This document shows, piece after piece, positions 16,477 to 22,621 of a stretch of DNA of 39,055 nt. The stretch lies in the NCBI RefSeq assembly GCF_030268885.1, contig NZ_BSSA01000048.1, positions 1-39,055 of the forward strand, given 5' to 3'. Positions within the stretch are counted from its first letter, which is position 1. Every line of letters starts with the position of its first letter. The position numbers and the translations under genes were made by a program. Under the pieces are notes generated by a model, which saw only the letters and a program-made list of their open reading frames with translations, had not been told where the DNA came from and searched no databases. This DNA is from Kitasatospora phosalacinea (GTDB taxonomy: Bacteria; Actinomycetota; Actinomycetes; Streptomycetales; Streptomycetaceae).

Positions 16477-16765
16477 TGTCGCTTCGCCCGATCGGACCCG
16501 CTCCCGCGGCCGCGGGCGGCACCGCCGGCACCGTCGGCGAAGGGGACCTTCACGGGAATCCGGTCGGAGCCGGATCGAGAGAGCTCCGTCATCGAGGCGG
16601 GACCGTCCCCGCGGGCGTGAGCAGCGGCCGACATCGTCGCGGAGGGCGGGGGTGCTGATGGGGCCGTTCCTGTACGGGTGGGGCAGCGGCTTCCGTCCGT
16701 GCGGATCGCTCCCTCGGTGACCGGGCGTGCCCGGCTGCTCCTGCTGCGGGGCACGGGCACGGGCA
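16477..16765. other. Intergenic stretch upstream of the phosphatase gene
   Basis: Between the phosphatase start and the terminator at 16766 I see no convincing gene. A weak inverted repeat (CGGAG...CTCCG around 16560-16585) and three GGGCAC units just before the terminator are the only structures noted. The promoter of the phosphatase gene should lie here. Confidence 0.4.
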
Positions 16766-16794
16766 CGGGCCGCCGCCGACCGGGCGGCGGCCCG
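16766..16794 (-). terminator. Hairpin terminator of the small secreted-protein gene
   Basis: CGGGCCGCCGCC (16766-16777) pairs perfectly with GGCGGCGGCCCG (16783-16794), a 12-bp stem with a 5-base loop. It lies 15 bases beyond the stop codon of the small secreted protein on the reverse strand. No U-run follows. Confidence 0.7.
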
Positions 16795-16809
16795 CATGGG
16801 GCCCGTGGT

Positions 16810-17046
16810 TCAGCGCAGAACCACGGAGAGCCGTGCCGGGCCGGTCGGGGTGGTGGTGTCACAGAAGTAGACGACGGCCTGCTGGCTGTCCACGTAAGCC
16901 TGGCCGGCCGCGTTGCAGGCGGTGGCGGTCGGGTACACGCCGACGTAGGTGTAGGTGGATGCCTGGGCACCCGGGGCCGCGATCAAGGCACTGCCGGCCA
17001 CCACACCGGCCACGGCGACGGCGGAGAACGTCTTGCGGAGCGACAT
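16810..17046 (-). CDS. Small secreted protein (78 aa) of unknown function
   Basis: The 78-residue protein has a clear signal peptide (MSLRKTFSAVAVAGVVAGSA, then LIAAPGAQA with cleavage after about residue 29). The mature peptide of about 49 residues has two Cys (TACNAAG and VYFCDTT) that could form one disulfide, and aromatic-rich 'STYTYVGVYPTATACNAAGQAYV'. The ATG at 17046 is preceded by GAGAGGGAG, a strong ribosome site. It is monocistronic, with its own terminator. I recognise only that similar tiny secreted proteins are common in streptomycetes; no activity can be assigned. Confidence 0.8.
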   Translation of the reverse strand: MSLRKTFSAVAVAGVVAGSALIAAPGAQASTYTYVGVYPTATACNAAGQAYVDSQQAVVYFCDTTTPTGPARLSVVLR

Positions 17047-17258
17047 GGGTCTCCCTCTCGGCGATGAGCGCGGGGCTCTGATCTCCCGCGTTTCGTGGAG
17101 GAGCCTCCTCCGAATGCGGAGACGGGGCAATGGTCGAGACCAATTTCGACCGGAAGCGATAAGGTGCCCCGGCGAAGACACAGCTCAAGGGCTCCCCGGC
17201 TGACCGGACGATCATCTTTCGGACAGGTTCTGCACTGCCTGGAACCCCATGGGCCGAG

Positions 17259-17287
17259 GCCGTCCCCGCGTCCGCGGGGGTGCTCCC
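17259..17287 (+). repeat. Solitary type I-E CRISPR-repeat-like sequence
   Basis: A 29-base stretch has the consensus layout of actinobacterial type I-E repeats: GTCCCCGCG, a two-base loop TC, CGCGGGGGTG and an ending CTCCC. No second copy lies about 61 bases away on either side and no cas gene is present in the window. It may be a relic or a functional solo repeat, or a chance GC-rich hairpin (stem CCCCGCG/CGCGGGG). Confidence 0.4.
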
Positions 17288-17336
17288 GCCGGTGCTGCGG
17301 GAAGTGCGACCGCCGCATCGACGTCTCCGTCGGGCG

Positions 17337-17426
17337 GAGGCGGGTGGCCTCCCGGCGCACGGCAACCAGCGCTCCGCGCGGGGCGCGGGCCGCCGCTTCG
17401 ACTTCGAGAACCCCGAGCCCCGCTGG
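17337..17426 (+). pseudogene. Relic copy of the 3' end of the flavodoxin-like gene
   Basis: These 90 bases match 5398-5487, the last 30 codons of the flavodoxin-like gene, at 80 of 90 positions without a gap. The reading frame is kept (AGGLPAHGNQRSARG, then RRFDFENPEPRW), but the stop codon TAG has become TGG. Similarity stops exactly at the old stop codon and begins near the 5' edge given. No start, promoter or FMN-binding segment remains. It is a decayed duplicate, or an attachment-site-like remnant of a 3' gene end. Confidence 0.75.
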
Positions 17427-17456
17427 CACCGCTGTCGCCGCGGGCCCCGCCGCCGG

Positions 17457-18428
17457 TCAGGTCCGGCGCAGGACGGTCGCGTCGGCGGGGCCGGCGGTGT
17501 CGTCGGGTCGGAGGTGGACGGCGCGGCGGAGGGGTTCCATGCGGCGGGGGAGGGGGTGCCAGCCGGGTTGTCCGGCCATGTCGGTGTTGAGGTCGTGGAC
17601 GGCGCGGGCGTAGGCGCGGGCGAGGCCGCGGAAGTGGAGGGGGAGTCCGGGGCGGGGGTGGCCGCTGGGGGCGATGCTGACCCACAGGGCGTCGGTGGTC
17701 TCGTTGTCGGGGCCGGGGGGTCGGGCGGGGTCGCGGAGGGTGAGGTGGGCGCGGGCGGTGAGCCAGTGGCGCAGGGCGGCGCGGGTGGTGGGGGAGAGGG
17801 CGATGGTCTCGGTGGCGGGCGGGACGTGCGGGTCGCGGTGCTGGGGGAGGCGGGTGAGGCGGATGGTGCCGTGGTGCAGGTCGACGTCGTGGGTGCGCAG
17901 GGCGCAGAGTTCGCCGGCGCGGCAGCCGGTGTCCAGGACGGTGGCGACGATGGCGAGGATGCGGGTGCGGGCGTCGCTCTGGCCGGGGCGGGTGGCGCTC
18001 TCCAGGTGGCCCAGCAGGATGCTGCGGGGGCGGGCGGTGACGGTCTCCCGGAGCACGACGGCGGGTCGCTCGCGCTCGGGGAGGGTGACGGGCAGGTCCG
18101 CCCGGGTGCCGAGGATGCGCAGGCAGTCCTCGCGCACGCGCATGGACGCGGGGGAGGGCTGGTCGGGTCGGGCGGCGGGTTTGCGGCGCAGCAGGCCCTG
18201 TTCGGCGGCGGTGAGGTAGGCGGCGAGGGTGGCGGGGGCGAGCAGCGCGGTGAGGGAGGCGGCGGCGGTCGGCGGGATCGCGCCGCGTTCCAGGGCGGTG
18301 CGCAACTCCCCGGCGACCCAGCGCAGTTGTTTGGCGCGGGAGGGGCCGGTGGGCGGCTGGCAGAGGTGTTCGACCAGGGCGTCCAGGGCCTGGAGGGAGG
18401 GTGCCGTTGCCGTCGGGGTGTCCGCCAT
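17457..18428 (-). CDS. Tyrosine-recombinase-like protein lacking catalytic box II
   Basis: The 323-residue protein resembles phage-type integrases. The N-terminal half fits a helical core-binding domain (residues 1-105). The start of the catalytic domain contains box I, 'VLDTGCRAGELCALRTHDVDL', with the first catalytic Arg, followed by 'TRAALRHWL'. The expected HxxR box and final Tyr motif (H..R...GH....T..Y) are not seen: the C-terminus reads 'PLHFRGLARAYARAVHDL' and then 'GWHPLPRRMEPLRRAVHLRP'. So it is unlikely to be an active recombinase; it may be a regulator or an integrase in decay, though no frameshift is visible. The ATG at 18428 has GGGTGGG upstream. It sits beside the flavodoxin relic and the CRISPR-like repeat. 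Confidence 0.65.
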   Translation of the reverse strand: MADTPTATAPSLQALDALVEHLCQPPTGPSRAKQLRWVAGELRTALERGAIPPTAAASLTALLAPATLAAYLTAAEQGLLRRKPAARPDQPSPASMRVREDCLRILGTRADLPVTLPERERPAVVLRETVTARPRSILLGHLESATRPGQSDARTRILAIVATVLDTGCRAGELCALRTHDVDLHHGTIRLTRLPQHRDPHVPPATETIALSPTTRAALRHWLTARAHLTLRDPARPPGPDNETTDALWVSIAPSGHPRPGLPLHFRGLARAYARAVHDLNTDMAGQPGWHPLPRRMEPLRRAVHLRPDDTAGPADATVLRRT

Positions 18429-18797
18429 GGGCCCACCCTAGTGCCGGGTCGGACGGGTTCCCGGCGGGCGCTCTCCGACTCCCCCGCAGAAGTACGTACA
18501 TATGAATAACTGGCTTGAGGCGCGACCGCCCGCCCGGGGCCGAGTGCGTGGTGGCCGTTCGCCGCGGCCCGTCCCCGGCCGGTGGGGACCGTCCTTCGGC
18601 AGCCGGTCCGGGGGCCGACCGGTGATCGCGGAAGGCGGTGAATCCCGCACGGGGAAATGCTGTACGGGAATGGGAGGGATGGCGCGGGGACTTCCGCGGC
18701 GGCATTTCCGCGAGAAGGGTTGACACGGGGTTCGGGGTGCTGGACGCTCTTAACCGCCACCGCCCAGGACATTCGAGAGGGTGATCTCCCACGGCAA

Positions 18798-18815
18798 ATT
18801 GTTAGCGCTAACAAT
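18798..18815. promoter_or_regulatory. LacI-family operator upstream of alpha-galactosidase
   Basis: ATTGTTAGCGCTAACAAT is a perfect 18-bp palindrome identical to the inner part of the operator before the GH43 gene. It is 428 bases upstream of the alpha-galactosidase GTG, so the transcript leader would be long or another promoter exists nearer the gene. TTGACA at 18720 lies 73 bases upstream of it. Confidence 0.8.
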
Positions 18816-18903
18816 ACTGGCCGGAGCCGCTGCACCGCCAGGTCCCGGCCGCTGGAGCCGCAGGAGGTGCGGGCCCACCTGCGGAACGAGGGCGACGGTG
18901 GCG

Positions 18904-18912
18904 GAAACTTTC
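18904..18912. promoter_or_regulatory. GAAACTTTC motif (xylanase/xylosidase-type operator candidate)
   Basis: GAAAcTTTC inside CGGAAACTTTCAC resembles the GAAAnTTTC elements reported near xylan-utilisation genes of streptomycetes (BxlR/XlnR-type sites). It lies between the LacI operator and the alpha-galactosidase gene. A 9-bp match can arise by chance. Confidence 0.35.
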
Positions 18913-19242
18913 ACGCGGACCTCGCCGACGAATAGCGGCGGGCAGCGGGCCGCCCGGCCGAAATCCGAGCGGGCTGCGGCCGCTCCGGAATTCGACGTCC
19001 GAGTGCATTCCTGAACCTTTCCACCGGGCCGCCCGGTGAATTCGGGCGCAGCGCGCCGGGCCCCGCGACGTGTCGGGCAACGCCCCGGAATCCCGCCCGC
19101 CGAATTCGTCCACCGGCACACCTCCGCCGCGCCCGCAGGGCGACGGACCCCACCGCTGCCCGCGGGCAGCGGGCCCCACCACGCTCCCGGCGCGCACCCG
19201 CGGGTCGTGCGCGTCCCACCACTCACGCCAGGAGGCGATCCC

Positions 19243-20913
19243 GTGCTCCACTCCGACCGACGCGCCTTACGAGGACCGGCCCGATCCCGCCTGCGCAGGG
19301 CGCTCGCGCACGCGCTCCCGGCCCTGCTCCTGGCGCTGGTGATCCCGCTGCTCACCCCGGGCGCGGCCACCCCGGCCGCCGCGCTGGGCAACGGCCTGGC
19401 CACCACCCCGCAGATGGGCTTCAACGACTGGAACGCGTACGGCTGCAACGTCTCCGAGTCGCTGATCAAGGCCACGGCGCTGGCCATGCACAACAACGGC
19501 ATGCAGAGCGCCGGGTACACGTACGTCAACATCGACGACTGCTGGATGACCCACTCCAGGGGCGCCGACGGACGCCTCGTCCCCGACCCGGCGAAGTTCC
19601 CGGACGGGATCAAGGGCACCGCCGACTACGTCCACTCGCTGGGCCTGAAACTGGGCATCTACGAGGACGCCGGACTGCAGACCTGCGCGGGCTACCCCGG
19701 CAGCCTCGGGCACGAGACCACCGACGCCCAGTCCTTCGCCGCCTGGGGCGTGGACTACCTGAAGTACGACAACTGCTACGCCGGGCCGGGCTGCGCGCTG
19801 AACTCCTGTCCCAACGGCACCAAGACGCCCGCCCAGACCCGCTACGCCACGATGCGCGACGCGCTGGCCGCGACGGGACGGCCCATCCTGTTCAGCCTGT
19901 GCAACTGGGGCGAGGAGAACGTGTGGACCTGGGGGGCGGGCATCGGCAACAGCTGGCGCACCACCGGTGACATCAACGCGAGTTACTCCAGCATGCTGTC
20001 GATCTTCCACAGCAACGTGAAGCTGGCCCCCTACGCCGGCCCGGGCCACTGGAACGACCCGGACATGCTGGAGGTCGGCAACGGCTCCCTCAGCGACACC
20101 GAGAGCCGCACGGAGTTCAGCCTCTGGTCGGAGATGGCCGCCCCGCTGATCGCCGGCACCAACATCGCCTCGGCCAGTGCGAACACCCTCGCCACGCTCA
20201 CCAACACCCGGGTGATCGCCGTGGACCAGGACCCGCTGGGCAAGCAGGGGACCATGGTCTCCTCCACCAACGGCCTCGACGTGCTGGCCAAGCCGCTGGC
20301 CAACGGCGACGTCTCCGTGGTGCTGTTCAACGAGACCGGGTCGACCGCGACCATCACCACCTCCGCCGCCGCGATCGGGAAGACCGGGGCCGCGAGCTAC
20401 GGTCTCACCGACCTGTGGACCGGCGCGACCTCGACCACCACGGGCACCATCAGCGCCACCGTCCCGGCCCACGGCACCACCATGTTCCGGGTCAGCGGCG
20501 GCACCAGCGGCGGGACGACCACCAGCGGACCGGTGCGCGCCGTGGGCGCGGGCAAGTGCCTGGACGTGCCGAACTCGACCACCACCGCGGGCACCCAGGT
20601 GCAGATCTGGGACTGCAACAACCAGGCCAACCAGCAGTGGACGCACACCGCCTCCAACCAGCTGGCCGTCTACTCCGGCGGCACGCAGATGTGCCTCGAC
20701 GCGTACGACAACCAGACCGCACCCGGCACCAAGGCGATCATCTGGACCTGCAACGGCCAGAGCAACCAGCAGTGGAGGGTGAACACCGACGGCACGATCA
20801 CCAGCGTCCAGTCCGGGCTCTGCCTCGACGTCACCGGCAGGTCCACCGCCAACGGCGCCCTGATCGACCTGTGGACCTGCAACGGCCAGAGCAACCAGCA
20901 ATGGGCCCTGTGA
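19243..20913 (+). CDS. Secreted GH27 alpha-galactosidase with C-terminal ricin-type lectin (CBM13)
   Basis: The 556-residue exported enzyme removes alpha-linked galactose from galactosides or galactomannan-type side chains. A signal peptide (about residues 1-49) precedes the GH27 barrel: 'TPQMGFNDWNAYGCNV' and 'YTYVNIDDCWM' are typical, Asp176 (YLKYDNC) is the nucleophile and Asp274 (WNDPDMLEVGN) the acid/base. After a greek-key C-terminal part comes a three-subdomain beta-trefoil lectin (about 428-556) with repeated 'NQQW' motifs. The GTG at 19243 has AGGAGG 8 bases upstream, better than any upstream in-frame start. It is followed 93 bases later by the GH54 gene on the same strand, probably co-transcribed. 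Control by the LacI-type operator at 18798 is inferred. Confidence 0.95.
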   Translation: MLHSDRRALRGPARSRLRRALAHALPALLLALVIPLLTPGAATPAAALGNGLATTPQMGFNDWNAYGCNVSESLIKATALAMHNNGMQSAGYTYVNIDDCWMTHSRGADGRLVPDPAKFPDGIKGTADYVHSLGLKLGIYEDAGLQTCAGYPGSLGHETTDAQSFAAWGVDYLKYDNCYAGPGCALNSCPNGTKTPAQTRYATMRDALAATGRPILFSLCNWGEENVWTWGAGIGNSWRTTGDINASYSSMLSIFHSNVKLAPYAGPGHWNDPDMLEVGNGSLSDTESRTEFSLWSEMAAPLIAGTNIASASANTLATLTNTRVIAVDQDPLGKQGTMVSSTNGLDVLAKPLANGDVSVVLFNETGSTATITTSAAAIGKTGAASYGLTDLWTGATSTTTGTISATVPAHGTTMFRVSGGTSGGTTTSGPVRAVGAGKCLDVPNSTTTAGTQVQIWDCNNQANQQWTHTASNQLAVYSGGTQMCLDAYDNQTAPGTKAIIWTCNGQSNQQWRVNTDGTITSVQSGLCLDVTGRSTANGALIDLWTCNGQSNQQWAL

Positions 20914-21006
20914 AGCCCCCGCGGCGGCCCGGCGCGCATTCCGGGCCCGCCGCCGTCCATCGCGCCCCACGCCCCACGCCCACCCGACGAGCCGCAGGGA
21001 GCCCCC

Positions 21007-22530
21007 GTGCCTGACAGCCGCTGTTCGGACCACCCGACGCCCGCACCCCCGCCCCCGCCCCGGGCCCGACTCCGCACGCTGGTCCGCGCGTTCGCCACGC
21101 TCCTGCTGCTCGTCGGCACCGCGGCCGGCACCGGAGGACTCGCCGGCACCGCGCAGGCCGCCACCGCGGGCCCCTGCGACCTCTATGCGGCGGGCGGCAC
21201 GCCCTGCGTCGCCGCGCACTCCACCACCCGCGCGCTCTACGCGGCGTACGGCGGAGCGCTCTACCAGGTCCGCCGGGCCTCGGACGGCAGGACGCAGAAC
21301 ATCGCCCCCGTCGCCGCCGGGGGCGTCGCCAACGCGGCCACCCAGGACGCCTTCTGCGCCGGCACCTCGTGCGTGGTCACGATCGTCTTCGACCAGTCCG
21401 GGCACGGCAACGACCTCGCCTACCAGGGCCCCGGCGGCGCCGGGGGCAGCGACACCCCGGCCAGCGCCACCAGCGAGGCCCTCGCCCTCGGCGGGGCCAA
21501 GGCGTACTCGCTCTACATCAACCCCGGCAACAGCTACTGGCACGACGGGTCCTCCTCCGGGATGCCGCTGGGCAGCGCCCCCCAGGGCGCGTACATGGTG
21601 ACCAGCGGGACACACGTCAACGGCGGCTGCTGCTTCGACTACGGGAACAGCGAGACGGACCGCAGGGCCGACGGCGCCGGGGCCATGAACGCCATCTACT
21701 TCGGGACGAGTTGCTGGTTCGGCGGCTGCTCCGGGACCGGCCCGTGGGTGCAGGCCGACCTCGAGTACGGCCTGTACTCCGGCGGCAGCCAGTCCTGGAA
21801 CCAGAACCAGCGGGCCTTCACCAGCCGCTACGTCACCGCGATGCTGAAGAACAACGGCACCACCCGCTTCGCCCTGAAGGGGGGCGACGCCCAGTCCGGC
21901 GGGCTCACCACGCTCTGGAACGGCGCGCTCCCGCCCGGCTACAGCCCGATGAAGCAGCAGGGCGCCATCATCCTGGGCAGCGGCGGCGACTGCTGCAACG
22001 GCAACACCAACCAGAGCCTGGGGACCTTCTACGAGGGCGCCGTCGTCAGCGGCTACCCGTCCGACGCCACCGACGACGCCGTCCAGGCCAACATCGCCGC
22101 GGCCGGCTACAGCACCGGCACCGGCACCGGCAGCACCACCGGGCCGCTGCGCGCCGTCGGCGCCGGGAAGTGCCTGGACGTCCCGGGCGCCAGCACCACC
22201 GGCGGCACCCAGACCCAGATCTACTCCTGCTCCGGCGGGGCCAACCAGACCTGGACCGCCACGCCCTCCGGCCAGCTGACGGTGTACTCCGGCAGCACCC
22301 GGCTGTGCCTCGACGCCGAGGCCAAGGGCACCGCCAACGGCACCAGGGCGATCGTCTGGCCCTGCAACGGGCAGCCCAACCAGCAGTGGTCCCGCAACGC
22401 CAACGGCACCGTCACCGGCGTCCAGTCCGGACTCTGCCTGGACGTCAGCGGAGCGTCCACGGCCAACGGCGCCGCCGTCCAGCTGTGGACCTGCAGCGGG
22501 CAGAGCAACCAGCAGTGGAAGCTCGGCTGA
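21007..22530 (+). CDS. Secreted GH54 alpha-L-arabinofuranosidase with ricin-type lectin
   Basis: This 507-residue exported enzyme should remove arabinofuranosyl side chains from arabinoxylan or arabinan. After a long signal region (about 1-52) the catalytic domain matches fungal-type AbfB/GH54: 'GPCDLYAAGGTPCVAAHSTTRALY', 'VFDQSGHGNDL', Glu253 in 'QADLEYGLYSGG' as nucleophile and Asp328 in 'LGSGGDCCNGN' as acid/base, close to the Glu221/Asp297 spacing of AkAbfB (from memory). GH54 enzymes normally carry an arabinose-binding CBM42; here a ricin-type beta-trefoil (about 380-507) takes its place, close in sequence to the lectin of the preceding alpha-galactosidase. The GTG at 21007 has AGGGAG 6-7 bases upstream. 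A terminator follows at 22547. Confidence 0.92.
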   Translation: MPDSRCSDHPTPAPPPPPRARLRTLVRAFATLLLLVGTAAGTGGLAGTAQAATAGPCDLYAAGGTPCVAAHSTTRALYAAYGGALYQVRRASDGRTQNIAPVAAGGVANAATQDAFCAGTSCVVTIVFDQSGHGNDLAYQGPGGAGGSDTPASATSEALALGGAKAYSLYINPGNSYWHDGSSSGMPLGSAPQGAYMVTSGTHVNGGCCFDYGNSETDRRADGAGAMNAIYFGTSCWFGGCSGTGPWVQADLEYGLYSGGSQSWNQNQRAFTSRYVTAMLKNNGTTRFALKGGDAQSGGLTTLWNGALPPGYSPMKQQGAIILGSGGDCCNGNTNQSLGTFYEGAVVSGYPSDATDDAVQANIAAAGYSTGTGTGSTTGPLRAVGAGKCLDVPGASTTGGTQTQIYSCSGGANQTWTATPSGQLTVYSGSTRLCLDAEAKGTANGTRAIVWPCNGQPNQQWSRNANGTVTGVQSGLCLDVSGASTANGAAVQLWTCSGQSNQQWKLG

Positions 22531-22546
22531 GCCCCGACGGCCCACC

Positions 22547-22579
22547 GGCCCCCGCCCGGGACCACCCCGGGCGGGGGCC
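22547..22579 (+). terminator. Terminator after the GH27-GH54 pair
   Basis: GGCCCCCGCCCGGG pairs exactly with CCCGGGCGGGGGCC, a 14-bp stem with a 5-base loop, 16 bases after the GH54 stop codon. Confidence 0.8.
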
Positions 22580-22621
22580 CGGCCGGTCAACGGACTGACG
22601 AACCGTCCGGCATCTGCGACG

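Larger units (their letters stand above)
17047..17456. other. Scarred intergenic region (about 410 bases)
   Basis: This stretch holds the 5' region of the small secreted-protein gene, a solitary CRISPR-like repeat (17259-17287) and a relic of the flavodoxin-like gene's 3' end (17337-17426), then the end of the integrase-like gene. Reading frames across it are low-complexity and look like shadows. Confidence 0.6.
18429..19242. other. Long regulatory spacer (814 bases) before alpha-galactosidase
   Basis: No convincing gene is seen here. It contains an AT-rich patch (AAGTACGTACATATGAATAA, 18490-18509) likely in the integrase-like gene promoter, TTGACA at 18720-18725, the LacI-type operator at 18798-18815, and GAAACTTTC at 18904-18912. 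Overlapping short reading frames are Arg/Gly/Pro-rich shadows. Confidence 0.6.

Noticed and set aside
5487..17426. A complete integrative element bounded by the 90-bp direct repeats
   Set aside because: The integrase-like gene is outside the repeats and lacks a catalytic box, there is no replication or transfer gene, and the enclosed genes look ordinary. Kept only as a hypothesis in the findings.
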